DNA of 64,000 nt from Cytophagaceae bacterium (GTDB lineage Bacteria > Bacteroidota > Bacteroidia > Cytophagales > UBA9547), in the NCBI GenBank assembly GCA_027488865.1, contig JAIYAU010000033.1:1-64000 (forward strand), read 5' to 3'. The position numbers and the translations under genes were made by a program. The notes below the pieces were generated by a model that worked only from the letters and a program-made list of their open reading frames with translations, ran no database searches and was not told where the DNA came from. Every line of letters begins with the position of its first letter. The first letter of the stretch is position 1. Below are positions 43,116 to 52,492 of this stretch, piece after piece.

Positions 43116-43466
43116 ATGGAAAATACCGAAATAGAAAAATCAAAAGCATTTATTATCGTAGAAATTATTGAGTATGTTCCTAATTCGGTGGTCATAAAAA
43201 CGATTATTAAAAAAAGTACGGGTACCGTTACAGCCGTTTCCTCAGATTCTGGAGAAGAACTAGCTATTAAAACATCTCCATTTGATAAGTTTATTCAAAT
43301 CATAGATGGAAGAGCGGAAATCATAATTGAGGGTGTTTCAAATATACTTAGCACTGGTCAATCTATCATTATTCCGGCACATGCCAACAATGTGATTAAA
43401 GCAACTGATCGCTTCAAAATGATTTCAACAGTTATTAAAAGCGGCTACGAGGAAGAAATGAATTAA
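43116..43466 (+). CDS. cupin domain protein
   Basis: The 116-residue protein has the small cupin layout: KTSPFDKFIQIIDGRAEIIIEGVSNILSTGQSIIIPAHANNVIKATDRFKMISTVI, with the G-x-x-x-x-I-P-A-x-x-x-H/N region. The metal-binding His set of typical cupins is incomplete, so a binding or structural role is more likely than catalysis. Single gene in the stress block. Confidence 0.85.
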   Translation: MENTEIEKSKAFIIVEIIEYVPNSVVIKTIIKKSTGTVTAVSSDSGEELAIKTSPFDKFIQIIDGRAEIIIEGVSNILSTGQSIIIPAHANNVIKATDRFKMISTVIKSGYEEEMN

Positions 43467-43615
43467 GAATACCTTCTATCGATTAATAATTTTAAAACTC
43501 TGCTGGCAGGTTACTTCCTTTTATAATTAACTAACGCAATCAGGTTCGCATTTTAATCGCCATTTACTTCAATTTGGGTTATTATATAGTAGCCAATCAC
43601 TTAAACACACTTATT

Positions 43616-44242
43616 ATGAAAAGAATCTTATTGGTATTGATATTTATTTCACTGATGTTTTGGGCTGGTTGTGCGGCAAAAAAAACAACCATATCGACTA
43701 AGGCGGTGGATGTAAAAACTAAGGGAAACACAAAACCTAAGGTAAATGAGCCTAAAGAGGTGCTTCATAAAGCTGTGGGTACTGCAAAGACAACCTCTAT
43801 AAAAGAAGATAAAACTAAGGAAACTGTTCCTGTACTTCCAACATCGACTGTCATGGTTGAACGTGTGCCGATAGCTGTGGAAGATGCTTTTAAGGTAAGT
43901 TATCCATTAGTTGAATATCCCGCTTGGAATATTGAAAAAACTGGAGAAAACCCTATTAGTAGATCGTATCACGCCTTATTTAAGATAAATGATAAACGAC
44001 AAACTGTTTCTTACGACAAAGTGGCAAATGTAATAGGATCTCGCGCCGAAATAACACCAGAACAGTTGCCTCCTTTACTGAATAATGCCATGAAAGCCAA
44101 ATATCCAGAAGCAAGAGTTTTAACAGTTTACACCTATAAAAACACCCAAAAACAAGGAGCTTACTTGGTTAATATTATACCATATTTAGGTGCAAAGGAA
44201 ATGGAAGTAATATTAACTGACATGGGCGAAATAATGAATTAA
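43616..44242 (+). CDS. lipoprotein with PepSY-like/BLIP-type C-terminal domain
   Basis: The ATG at 43616 (MKRILLVLIF) gives a signal with a lipobox (FWAGC). The 208-residue protein has a Lys/Thr-rich linker (about residues 20-85) and a C-terminal domain of about 120 residues (VEDAFKVSYPLVEYPAWNIEKTG to MEVILTDMGEIMN) resembling the PepSY-like DUF2874 domains of Bacteroidota. These may bind or regulate partners in the periplasm; this is inferred. Confidence 0.7.
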   Translation: MKRILLVLIFISLMFWAGCAAKKTTISTKAVDVKTKGNTKPKVNEPKEVLHKAVGTAKTTSIKEDKTKETVPVLPTSTVMVERVPIAVEDAFKVSYPLVEYPAWNIEKTGENPISRSYHALFKINDKRQTVSYDKVANVIGSRAEITPEQLPPLLNNAMKAKYPEARVLTVYTYKNTQKQGAYLVNIIPYLGAKEMEVILTDMGEIMN

Positions 44243-44347
44243 GGACTACACAAAAATTATAATTAAAACAATTAACTACCTATATTATAATTACTTACTC
44301 ATTTAATAATGTTGGAATAGTACCCAAATGCATAAAACTTTAATAAT

Positions 44348-45391
44348 ATGATAAAGGTACAAAAGGAAGGAGTAGTGCTTAATAAAACACATCTAGATTT
44401 CGAAAATGAAGGTGTGCTAAATCCAGCAGTTATAGAGGAAAACGGCGTTATACACATGTTTTATAGGGCTGTGCGCCGAGGAAACCATTCCACAATAGGT
44501 TATTGTCAATTTGACCTATCCTTAGGGTTACTATATAGAGCAATTCAGCCCATCATGGAGGTAGAGCATGAATATGAGCAACATGGAGTAGAAGATCCAC
44601 GAATAACCAAAATTGACGGGAGGTATTATCTTACCTATACTGCCTATGACGGACATAATGCCCTTGGGGCATTGGCGATGTCAAACGATCTCACAAGTTT
44701 TGAAAAACACGGAATAATAGTACCGAAGCTTACTTATAAGGAGTTTATGGTGCTGGCTGAATCCAAAGGGGCTCTTAATGTGAAATATCCCCGTTACAAT
44801 ATCCCAAACACAACCAACCGTAGCGATAAAATATCTTATGTATGGGATAAAAATGTAATTTTCTTTCCTAGAAGAATAAGCGGCAAATTACATTTTTTGC
44901 ACAGGATAAAGCCGGATATTCAAATAGTGTCAGTTACTAACCTGATTGAACTGAATGATGATTTTTGGAAAGCTTATTTCTTAGATTTTCATAATCATAT
45001 TGTTATATCTCCCAAATACGAGCATGAAATAAGCTACTTAGGTGGTGGTTGTACACCAATAGAAACAGAAGAAGGCTGGTTATTAATATATCACAGTGTA
45101 CATGACACAATTAAGGGATTTGTGTATTGTGCATGTGCCGCATTGTTAGACCTGCATAATCCCAACAAAGAATTAGCTAGACTTCCCTATCCTTTGTTTA
45201 TCCCCGACCAAGAATGGGAACTAAAAGGAGAAGTAAATAATGTATGTTTTCCAACAGGGGCAATAGTTCACCAAGGCTTGTTGTACATATTTTATGGTGC
45301 CGCCGATGAACAAATCGCCTGTGCTACTGTCAATTTATCCACTTTAATAGCAGAGCTATTATTAAACAAACAAGATCATGTTAAACACTAA
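44348..45391 (+). CDS. GH130 family glycoside phosphorylase/hydrolase
   Basis: The 347-residue protein shows the GH130 five-bladed fold markers: NPAVIEENGVIHMFYRAV, HGVEDPRITKIDGRYYLTYTAYDGHNA and the late FPTGAIVHQGLLYIFYGAADEQIACATV. GH130 enzymes act on beta-mannosides, often by phosphorolysis of Man-beta-1,4-linked substrates; the exact bond is not decidable. It overlaps the GT gene by 14 bp, so the two act together, probably in making and trimming a mannose-type glycan or storage oligosaccharide. Confidence 0.9.
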   Translation: MIKVQKEGVVLNKTHLDFENEGVLNPAVIEENGVIHMFYRAVRRGNHSTIGYCQFDLSLGLLYRAIQPIMEVEHEYEQHGVEDPRITKIDGRYYLTYTAYDGHNALGALAMSNDLTSFEKHGIIVPKLTYKEFMVLAESKGALNVKYPRYNIPNTTNRSDKISYVWDKNVIFFPRRISGKLHFLHRIKPDIQIVSVTNLIELNDDFWKAYFLDFHNHIVISPKYEHEISYLGGGCTPIETEEGWLLIYHSVHDTIKGFVYCACAALLDLHNPNKELARLPYPLFIPDQEWELKGEVNNVCFPTGAIVHQGLLYIFYGAADEQIACATVNLSTLIAELLLNKQDHVKH

Positions 45392-47753
45392 TAAAGCATT
45401 AGAACAACATCGGATTCCACAGGCATTTTATAGTCAAAAACCGCTCCAAGTCAACTTATCTAAGGCACAACCTACTGTTCTTTTTGTTACCTCTTATCCT
45501 CCAAGAGAATGTGGAATAGCCACCTATTCCCAAGATTTAATTATAGCACTTAAATCAAAATTTAACAAAACTTATGATATTGAGATTTGTGTCTTACTTA
45601 CTGAAACAGAACTTCAATCCAATATAAAAAAGCCCAAATACAGCCTGGATACCACCTCTTGGGTTTCTTTTATAGAGCTGGCCAAAAGCATTAATATGAA
45701 TAACAACATCTGTTTGGTAGTTATTCAGCATGAGTTTGGCTTCTTTGAGCTTCACCCCCAATTTCTAATCGATTTTCTAAAATTACTTGCCAAGCCAGCT
45801 ATTACTGTCTTCCATACAGTGTTGCCCTTGCCGAGTGATTCGCTTAAACAAACGGTGCTCGCAATTGCAGATAGTACACAACTGGTAGTAATGACCAATT
45901 TCTCTAAAAAAATCTTACTTGATGAATATGCGCTAGCTCCAGAAAAAGTTACGGTAATTGAGCACGGTACCCATTTAGTACCTCACATTTCTCAAACAGT
46001 ATTAAAACAGAAATATGGCTTTGTAAATAGAAAGGTACTTGTCACATTTGGGCTATTAAGTGCGGGTAAAAACATTGAAAGTACGCTGCTTGCACTTCCT
46101 GATATCATCGCTAAACATCCGGAAGTAATTTTTATAATAATGGGCAAAACTCATCCCAGTGTGCTCAAGACCGAGGGAGAATTGTATCGCAATAAGCTGG
46201 AGGCCCTAGTAACCGAACAGAAACTAGAAAATCATGTTTGTTTTGTAAACAAATTTGTGCCACTTGATGAGCTGCTAGAAAATCTTCAAATGGCTGATAT
46301 TTACATATTTACTTCCAAAGATCGTCATCAGGCCGTTAGCGGTACTTTTTCTTATGCCATTAGTTGTGGTTGTCCTATCATTTCCACGTCCATCCCACAT
46401 GCCATAGAGGTAATTGGCGATGATGCAGGTGTCTTGATTGATTTTGAAAATTCACCTCAAATAACTAAAGAAGTAAATCGTTTACTTGCAGATGACAGCA
46501 TCCGATTAAAAATTAGCACCAACGGTCTTCACCGAATGGCTTCTACAGCTTGGGAAAATTCAGCAAATGCTCATGCTACTTTATTCGCTACGGTGGCAAA
46601 CAAAACCATAAAACTAAAGTATAACATGCCGCCAATTAATCTTGATCATTTAAAAAAGATGACCACCGATTTTGGAATAATTCAATTTGCCAATATTAAT
46701 GAACCCGATAACACCACGGGCTACACACTTGATGACAATGCAAGGGCACTGGTGGCCATGTGTCAATATTTTGAAATCACCAAAGATATTGCAGTCATTC
46801 CGTATATATCAATTTACCTTGACTTTATAACGTTTTGTTTGTTGCCAGAGGGGTATTTTCTTAATTATGTGGATTATGACAATCATAATTTTACAGAACA
46901 GAATTTTAAAACAAATCTGGCTGACTCTAATGGAAGGGCAATATGGGCACTAGGTTATTTGATGTCTATTGAGGCGCTTTTGCCTACCAAATTTGGCGTA
47001 CAAGCCTCCAAGAGTTTAAATCTTTCACTCAGTCAAGTGTATAAAATTCACTCTACACGTGCCATGTCTTTTATAATTAAAGGGCTGTACTATGCGGGCT
47101 TGGCGTATCCTAAGGAATATTACAACGTCTTAATTGTCATGCTTGCTGATCGACTAACACAAATGTATAAACATGAGTCAGATGCACATTGGTCTTGGTA
47201 CGAGAGCTACTTTACTTATGCCAATAGCGTGATGCCCGAAGCGCTATTATGCGCATATCTAAGTACAGGAGATCCCAACTATAAGAAATTAGCCAAATCT
47301 TCTTTTGATTTTTTACTATCAAAAATATATGAAGAAAATGGTATTCATGTTGTGTCAAATAGAGGATGGACAGAAAGCCATGCGGCACAAGCTGCTACCA
47401 AAGGTGGAGAGCAACCAATAGATGTTGCTTATACTATATTGGCCTTAAAAAAATTCTTTGCAGTGTTTAAGGAAAACGAATATCTGAATAAAATGGAAAT
47501 CGCCTTTAACTGGTTTCTAGGTCATAATCACCTCAATCAAATCATCTATAATCCTTGTACAGGTGGCTGTTATGATGGGCTTGAAGAAAATAACGTGAAC
47601 CTCAATCAAGGGGCAGAATCAACAGTAAGTTATTTAATGGCACGATTGGCAGTGCATCGCTCACTAGGGATTTTAAGAGATGCTACTAAACACAATTATA
47701 TATTAGATTTTGACAAGGTAAATGTGCACAAGCCCGTCTTTTCGGTTATGTAG
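45378..47753 (+). CDS. GT4 glycosyltransferase fused to an (alpha/alpha)6-barrel domain
   Basis: The 791-residue protein has a GT4-type GT-B N-terminal half (about 1-410) with SYPPRECGIATYSQDL, LLSAGKNIESTLLALPDI and SGTFSYAISCGCPIISTSIPHAIEVIGDDAGVLID. The C-terminal half (about 420-790) has the (alpha/alpha)6 hallmarks TGYTLDDNARALVAMCQYF, GRAIWALGYLMS, YFTYANSVMPEALLCAYL and WTESHAAQAATKGGEQPIDVAYTILALKKFF. Such GT4/barrel fusions next to GH130 occur in Bacteroidota; the product glycan is not established. Confidence 0.9.
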   Translation: MLNTNKALEQHRIPQAFYSQKPLQVNLSKAQPTVLFVTSYPPRECGIATYSQDLIIALKSKFNKTYDIEICVLLTETELQSNIKKPKYSLDTTSWVSFIELAKSINMNNNICLVVIQHEFGFFELHPQFLIDFLKLLAKPAITVFHTVLPLPSDSLKQTVLAIADSTQLVVMTNFSKKILLDEYALAPEKVTVIEHGTHLVPHISQTVLKQKYGFVNRKVLVTFGLLSAGKNIESTLLALPDIIAKHPEVIFIIMGKTHPSVLKTEGELYRNKLEALVTEQKLENHVCFVNKFVPLDELLENLQMADIYIFTSKDRHQAVSGTFSYAISCGCPIISTSIPHAIEVIGDDAGVLIDFENSPQITKEVNRLLADDSIRLKISTNGLHRMASTAWENSANAHATLFATVANKTIKLKYNMPPINLDHLKKMTTDFGIIQFANINEPDNTTGYTLDDNARALVAMCQYFEITKDIAVIPYISIYLDFITFCLLPEGYFLNYVDYDNHNFTEQNFKTNLADSNGRAIWALGYLMSIEALLPTKFGVQASKSLNLSLSQVYKIHSTRAMSFIIKGLYYAGLAYPKEYYNVLIVMLADRLTQMYKHESDAHWSWYESYFTYANSVMPEALLCAYLSTGDPNYKKLAKSSFDFLLSKIYEENGIHVVSNRGWTESHAAQAATKGGEQPIDVAYTILALKKFFAVFKENEYLNKMEIAFNWFLGHNHLNQIIYNPCTGGCYDGLEENNVNLNQGAESTVSYLMARLAVHRSLGILRDATKHNYILDFDKVNVHKPVFSVM

Positions 47754-48004
47754 TAAGTCAACTGTACCTAAGGATAAATCTTACTAATCACACCATGGCT
47801 TTAGAGATTGGTTTTATAAATTATTGATAAATAAATAATTATAATTCATTCCAAAGTTCACGGCTGTGAATATTGTAACAATTACGCCATCCGATGTAAA
47901 ACAAAATAGTTGAATTAAAATCACCTTTGTATGGTAGTCGCAAAGGAATATGACTGCAAAAAAAAGTTAATTTTTATTCTTTAAAATTCTTAAACATACT
48001 TAAT

Positions 48005-48190
48005 ATGAACACAACCGAATTACTTGGCAATTGGAATGAGCAAAAAGGCAAATTAAAACAAAAGTTTGCTCAACTTACTGATGACGATCTTTTGTTCGCC
48101 AAAGGACTTGAAGATGAAATGTTAGGTAAAATTCAGATCAAGTTGGGAAAAACTAAGGAAGAAATGCATAAAATATTGCTAGAGTTATAA
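48005..48190 (+). CDS. CsbD-like stress protein, second copy
   Basis: The 61-residue protein matches the CsbD pattern NWNEQKGKLKQKFAQLTDDDLLFAKGLEDEMLGKIQIKLGKTKEE. It is closer to the classical short CsbD than the gene at 42834 and lacks that gene's extra C-terminal residues. It follows the GT gene after a 250-bp gap, so it probably has its own promoter. Confidence 0.9.
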   Translation: MNTTELLGNWNEQKGKLKQKFAQLTDDDLLFAKGLEDEMLGKIQIKLGKTKEEMHKILLEL

Positions 48191-48232
48191 TTCGTTTAAT
48201 TACAAGCTTCTACTAATAAAAATCAAATCTCC

Positions 48233-48568
48233 ATGGCAAATCAAAAGTATCAAAATTGTATCAATGCATGTGCGGAAGCAGCAGTGGCAAGTAAATATTG
48301 CGCCACTTCTGACTTAAACGAGGTGGATTTATCAATGTTAACACGATGCATCAGAATCAACCATGAATGTTCAGCCATTGCCATGTTGGCAATGCAGGCC
48401 ATGGCGAGTGAAAGTGAGTTTATCAAACCGATTTGCGACTTGTGTGCACAAATTTGTAATGTAAGCGCTATGGAATGTGAAAAACACCTGCACATGGATC
48501 ACTGCAAAGCAAGTGCAGAAGCATCGAGAAAAGCAGCGCTTGCCTGCTTAGAAATAGGCAAAATTTAG
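48233..48568 (+). CDS. four-helix Cys-rich copper-binding-type protein (DUF326)
   Basis: The 111-residue protein has the regular cysteine spacing of the DUF326/Csp-type four-helix bundles: CINACAEAAVASKYCA, CIRINHECSAIAMLAMQAM, CDLCAQICNVSAMECEKHLHMDHC and a last helix AALACLEIG. Such proteins store or buffer Cu(I) in the cytoplasm or periplasm. There is no signal peptide, so the cytoplasmic form is likely. It lies 42 bp after a CsbD gene. Confidence 0.92.
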   Translation: MANQKYQNCINACAEAAVASKYCATSDLNEVDLSMLTRCIRINHECSAIAMLAMQAMASESEFIKPICDLCAQICNVSAMECEKHLHMDHCKASAEASRKAALACLEIGKI

Positions 48569-48617
48569 CATTGAATCACTATTATCTATTTATAAACATC
48601 TTTAAAAATTAAAAAAA

Positions 48618-49058
48618 ATGAAAAGGACATTATTATTAATTTCTTCATGCGCTGTTATGTCAGCATTCGTGATTACTAGCTGCAACACACCTGCAAAAAA
48701 GGTTGAAAATGCGGAAGAAAAAGTGGCAGAAGCCAAAGACGATTTGAAAGACGCCAACCAAGAGTATCTTGATGATATTCAAAACTACAGGAGACAAACT
48801 CAGGAGCAAGTAGATGCGAATCAGATTATTATCAACGACTTTAATGAAAGAATTAAGGATGAAAAAAAAGAGGCTAAAAAGGACTATCAAGAAAAAATAG
48901 CCAAACTTGAACAAAAAAATTCGGACATGAAACGCAAAATGGACGAATATAAAGAAAATGGAAAAGACAATTGGGAAAAATTCAAAACTGAATTTTCACA
49001 TGACATGAGTGAGCTTGGTCAAGCTTTTAAAGACCTTACTGTAAAGAACACTAAATAA
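48618..49058 (+). CDS. coiled-coil lipoprotein
   Basis: The 146-residue protein has a signal with a lipobox (VITSC) and a mature part that is almost entirely one charged coiled coil (KKVENAEEKVAEAKDDLKDANQEYL and following Lys/Glu-rich heptads). It ends in MSELGQAFKDLTVKNTK. The resemblance is to small coiled-coil envelope lipoproteins of Bacteroidota; the role could be spacing or stress protection. Inferred only. Confidence 0.8.
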   Translation: MKRTLLLISSCAVMSAFVITSCNTPAKKVENAEEKVAEAKDDLKDANQEYLDDIQNYRRQTQEQVDANQIIINDFNERIKDEKKEAKKDYQEKIAKLEQKNSDMKRKMDEYKENGKDNWEKFKTEFSHDMSELGQAFKDLTVKNTK

Positions 49059-49121
49059 GTAAAAACTTCTTTGTAAGAATTGTCAAGAGTGAAACATAAA
49101 CATTTAAAAACTATAAAAATT

Positions 49122-49766
49122 ATGAAAAATTTATTCTTCCTATCGCTTATGGCGATAGCGTGTTTGGCGGGTGCTCAAGAAGTTATCGATAATAGAACTG
49201 ACTTTAGAAAAAAGCTGATCATTGGGCCAAAAGTAGGGTTTAACTACTCTAACATCTACGATAGTCAGGGTGAAAACCTAACCCAAGATGGTAAATTCGG
49301 CCTTGTTGCAGGTGGATTCCTTGCTATTCCTATTGGCAAATTATTTGGTATTCAACCAGAAGTGCTATTTTCTCAAAAAGGATTTAAAGCCAAAGGTTCC
49401 ATTTTGGGTGGAGGGTACAATCTTACGCGTACCACTAGTTATTTGGATATACCGATTTTGTTTGCTTTAAAACCAAGTGAGTTTTTTACTATCGTGGCTG
49501 GTCCGCAATATTCCTATCTCATAAGTCAGAAGGATGTTTTTGACAATGGCGTCACCACAGTAGAGCAGGAGCAACAGTTTAAAAACGACGATTTAAGAAA
49601 AAACACACTCTGTTTTACTGGTGGTTTTGATATCACCATCAAAAGAGTGGTGTTAGGTGGCAGAATAGGATGGGATCTTCTAAATAATGCTCCAAATGGC
49701 AACTCCACTACGCCACGATACAAAAATGTATGGTATCAAGCCACTTTTGGCCTAAGAATCTTTTAA
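49122..49766 (+). CDS. outer-membrane beta-barrel protein (PorT/OmpA-like small barrel)
   Basis: The ATG at 49122 (MKNLFFLSLMAIACLAGAQ) gives a signal peptide; an upstream in-frame start would add an unlikely basic segment. The 214-residue protein has eight-strand barrel features: IGPKVGFNYSNIYDSQGEN, GGFLAIPIGKLFGIQPEVLFSQKGFKAKG, FFTIVAGPQYSYLIS and a terminal ATFGLRIF. It resembles the small outer-membrane barrels of the PorT-like domain family. Ligand unknown. Confidence 0.88.
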   Translation: MKNLFFLSLMAIACLAGAQEVIDNRTDFRKKLIIGPKVGFNYSNIYDSQGENLTQDGKFGLVAGGFLAIPIGKLFGIQPEVLFSQKGFKAKGSILGGGYNLTRTTSYLDIPILFALKPSEFFTIVAGPQYSYLISQKDVFDNGVTTVEQEQQFKNDDLRKNTLCFTGGFDITIKRVVLGGRIGWDLLNNAPNGNSTTPRYKNVWYQATFGLRIF

Positions 49767-49836
49767 ATATTAATCGCAGGCTAATTTAAATAAATGGTTT
49801 TTAATAATTTCTGCAAATCCTTCTAAATAATTTAAC

Positions 49837-50085
49837 ATGAAACCAAAACATACACCGATCATCATGAAACCGGCCAAAAGCCACATCACCACCAAGTCGT
49901 ATGACCGTCCAGATCATACCAATAAGGATGATGATGCGGACAAAACTGGAGCTGACAATGATAATGATCACACACAAAATAAAAAGGCTAAGCAAAGTAG
50001 GTCTTCTAGTAAAGATCAACGAGAGATTAATCTTGATAGCATTGAAAACGGTAATTCAACAAACCAAACTATAACACCTCACTAG
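49837..50085 (+). CDS. small low-complexity hydrophilic protein, hypothetical
   Basis: This 82-residue frame is rich in Lys, Asp, Asn, Ser and Thr with no predicted structure (RPDHTNKDDDADKTGADNDNDHTQ). It lies in the co-directional stress block between the barrel and Lmo0937 genes with suitable spacing. An alternative start is the Met at residue 10. I do not recognise a family; it may be a stress-linked disordered protein. Confidence 0.5.
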   Translation: MKPKHTPIIMKPAKSHITTKSYDRPDHTNKDDDADKTGADNDNDHTQNKKAKQSRSSSKDQREINLDSIENGNSTNQTITPH

Positions 50086-50105
50086 TATTAATTTATTTTA
50101 AAGTC

Positions 50106-50261
50106 ATGGGAAATATACTTTATATAGTTGCGGTAGTGCTCATTATAATATGGGCGGTAGGATTTATTGGATACAGCGCGGGTGGATTAATCCACATTTT
50201 ATTGGTGATTGCTGTTGTTTCAGTTCTTTTGAGACTTATTAGTGGTCAGAAAATTTTATAA
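50106..50261 (+). CDS. Lmo0937-family small membrane protein
   Basis: A 51-residue product beginning [20 protein letters not shown] and continuing [26 protein letters not shown] matches the Lmo0937 family of tiny two-helix stress-related membrane proteins. Two hydrophobic helices separated by a GYSAGG turn are clear. It lies in the stress block; family function is unknown. Confidence 0.92.
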   Translation: MGNILYIVAVVLIIIWAVGFIGYSAGGLIHILLVIAVVSVLLRLISGQKIL

Positions 50262-50287
50262 ATACATTCCTTTTAATTAGTAAGATT

Positions 50288-50557
50288 ATGGACAATTTGA
50301 AGAATACAGAAAAAGTACTTGGTGCATTGTTAATAGGTGTTGCTGTTGGCGGCATATTAGGTGTTTTGTTTGCTCCAGCAAAAGGAAGCGACACGCGTAA
50401 TCGTATAACTTCTAAAGGAGATGATGTTAAAAACGCATTTTCTGAGAGAGTTAATGAGTTTTTAGAAAAAATTAATGGTGACTTGCAAATGGTAAAGACC
50501 AGAGCTTCCGAAATTATGGAAGATCAAATGGATGGAAAATCTAAATTATCAAGTTAA
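50288..50557 (+). CDS. YtxH-domain small membrane protein
   Basis: The 89-residue protein has a single N-terminal transmembrane segment ([26 protein letters not shown], with the YtxH 'LLFAPxxGxxxR' motif) followed by a charged helical tail. YtxH proteins are small general-stress proteins in many bacteria. The stop is followed by a hairpin (50570-50622). Confidence 0.9.
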   Translation: MDNLKNTEKVLGALLIGVAVGGILGVLFAPAKGSDTRNRITSKGDDVKNAFSERVNEFLEKINGDLQMVKTRASEIMEDQMDGKSKLSS

Positions 50558-50569
50558 AAATTAACAAGT

Positions 50570-50622
50570 CCCAAAAAGGTAATAATCAGGAAGAATAGGT
50601 TTCAAATCTCCTCCTTTTTGGG
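50570..50622 (+). terminator. possible terminator after the YtxH gene
   Basis: CCCAAAAAGG (50570-50579) and CCTTTTTGGG (50613-50622) are perfect 10-bp inverted repeats separated by 33 bases. There is no T tract outside the stem, so a terminator role is uncertain. Confidence 0.4.
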
Positions 50623-50654
50623 CACTATTAACCCTTCACTTTAATAAAAATAAC

Positions 50655-50990
50655 ATGGAGACAAATATAGTTAATCCATTGATTGATCGGGCTGAGGCTT
50701 TTAGCAAAACAAGCCTTGAGCTTTTAAGACTCAAGGGAATAATAAAGGCTTCCAACATTGCCACCTCGGTTTTTTCAGGGATACTTTTTTTGAGTATTAT
50801 AGTATTGGTACTGCTCACTTTTACCATTGCCGCAGGCCTTTATCTTGGTGAGGTATTCGGTCGATACTATTATGGTTTTGCAGCTATGATGCTCATTTAC
50901 ATCATGTTTGCAATAGCCATTTATTCATTCAATCCTTATATTAAGTTTAAAGTACATGCCATTGTTATTAACAAGTTATTACAATCTTGA
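50655..50990 (+). CDS. phage-holin-like/DUF1469-type membrane protein
   Basis: The 111-residue protein has an amphipathic N-terminal helix (LIDRAEAFSKTSLELLRLKGI) and two hydrophobic helices (SVFSGILFLSIIVLVLLTFTIAAG, YYYGFAAMMLIYIMFAIAIY). This matches the 'phage holin family' label used for small stress-linked membrane proteins in Bacteroidota; it is unlikely to be a phage lysis holin here. Its TGA overlaps the next gene's ATG (TGATG). Confidence 0.8.
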   Translation: METNIVNPLIDRAEAFSKTSLELLRLKGIIKASNIATSVFSGILFLSIIVLVLLTFTIAAGLYLGEVFGRYYYGFAAMMLIYIMFAIAIYSFNPYIKFKVHAIVINKLLQS

Positions 50991-51382
50991 TGGTCAAAAA
51001 ACTAATCACCGAAGAAGAACTTAAAAGTAGAATTTCCATGCTTGAGATTGATCAAGCAAATGAATGGCAGTTGCTCAAACAACAGTTGGATATCACATAC
51101 GATCACTTAAACCCAGTAAATTTTGTAAAAAATTCAATTATCAATTTATCAAAAGATGTTGAAGTAAAGTCGAGTTTGGTAACAACCTCGGTAGGTATGA
51201 TAGCTCGGTTGATAACTAAAACCGAAATACTTGGTGGTGCTGCTCACCCAATTAAGCAAATAACAGTTACAATTTTACAAATACTTGTTTCGAGCTTAAT
51301 CTCTAAAAAAGGAGAAGTACTTTTAACCAAAGCGGTTGATCTCATACAAAACACTTTCAACAAGACTAAACCTAAAACCTAA
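50990..51382 (+). CDS. hypothetical protein linked to the holin-like gene
   Basis: The ATG at 50990 overlaps the upstream stop. The 130-residue protein is helical with a hydrophobic C-terminal half (LGGAAHPIKQITVTILQILVSSLIS) that could touch the membrane. I do not recognise a family, but its place just after the holin-like gene in the stress block is a common pattern in Bacteroidota. Confidence 0.7.
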   Translation: MVKKLITEEELKSRISMLEIDQANEWQLLKQQLDITYDHLNPVNFVKNSIINLSKDVEVKSSLVTTSVGMIARLITKTEILGGAAHPIKQITVTILQILVSSLISKKGEVLLTKAVDLIQNTFNKTKPKT

Positions 51383-52453
51383 TTGAAAAACGACGTAACA
51401 TTTCCATTTTATGCCAAGGCTTCATTGGTGTTTTTAGCCTTGTTTGCTTTTGTGGGGATGCTTTTTTTGGCACAATCTATTATTGTACCCATCATTTATT
51501 CCACATTATTGGCCATTTTAATTAGTCCTCTGGTTGATTTTTTGGTGAGAAGAAAGGTTAATAGAAGTATTGCAATTATAGTTACAGTTTTAGTAGTAAT
51601 TGGTTGTATTACCACCATTATAGCACTTTTAATAGGCCAATTGATTCAATTTAGTGATTCCTTTCCATTATTTATTATCAAAATATACGCACTAATTGAC
51701 CAAATTATTTTTTGGGTGTCTAATAACTTTGGTTTGAGTACTTACAAAATAAATGCCTGGATTAATACCAACCGTATAGAAATGTTGAATAACAGTGGCC
51801 AGCTAATTGGCCAAACTTTGCAGTCAACTGGTAATCTTGTTGTGGTTTTATTTTTAGTACCTGTGTATATTTTTATGATTTTATATTACAAACCCATTTT
51901 AATTGAATTTATCCATATGCTTTTTGCAAAAAGCAATAGTGAAGTCAACGATGTTCTTTCTGCTACCAAGAGCGTAGTACAAAGCTATCTGATAGGATTA
52001 TTATTTGAAGTTCTATTGGTTGCTACACTTAACTCCATTAGTCTTCTTGTTATTGGTGTGCAGTATGCAATACTATTTGGAGTAGTAGGTGCCATTTGTA
52101 ACATCATTCCTTATGTAGGGGGCATGATAGGTGTTACACTTCCTGTATTACTCGCACTTGCTAATCTGTCTCTAACCCACGCAATTATGGTAATTGTCAC
52201 ATATTTGTTCATTCAATTTCTCGACAATAATGTAATTATTCCTAGGGTTGTGGCTTTTAAGGTACAAATTAACGGGTTAGTTTCTATTATCGTCATTCTT
52301 ATAGGTGGAGCCATGTGGGGGCTGGGAGGCATGTTTTTGTCCATTCCGCTTACAGCTATCATCAAAGTATTATTTGACCACATTGAAGGTTTTAAACCTT
52401 GGGGTTATTTATTAGGTAATCGTTTTCCAACTTTAGTTCCTAAGCCTTCCTAA
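51383..52453 (+). CDS. AI-2E-type/PerM family permease
   Basis: The start is a TTG at 51383 immediately after the upstream stop; no in-frame ATG occurs before residue 22. The 356-residue protein has seven to eight transmembrane helices, with the family features LLAILISPLVDFLVRRKVNRSIAIIV and a C-terminal IGGAMWGLGGMFLSIPLTAIIKVLFDHIEGFKPWGYLLG. PerM-type proteins have been linked to export of small molecules and ions; the substrate here is unknown. Confidence 0.9.
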   Translation: MKNDVTFPFYAKASLVFLALFAFVGMLFLAQSIIVPIIYSTLLAILISPLVDFLVRRKVNRSIAIIVTVLVVIGCITTIIALLIGQLIQFSDSFPLFIIKIYALIDQIIFWVSNNFGLSTYKINAWINTNRIEMLNNSGQLIGQTLQSTGNLVVVLFLVPVYIFMILYYKPILIEFIHMLFAKSNSEVNDVLSATKSVVQSYLIGLLFEVLLVATLNSISLLVIGVQYAILFGVVGAICNIIPYVGGMIGVTLPVLLALANLSLTHAIMVIVTYLFIQFLDNNVIIPRVVAFKVQINGLVSIIVILIGGAMWGLGGMFLSIPLTAIIKVLFDHIEGFKPWGYLLGNRFPTLVPKPS

Positions 52454-52492
52454 AACAAAATAATTTATGTTCGTTACTAATTTTCTAATACC

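Noticed and set aside
50655-50990. Prophage holin
   Set aside because: The protein is holin-like only in its two helices; there are no endolysin or other phage genes nearby, and its setting is a stress cluster.
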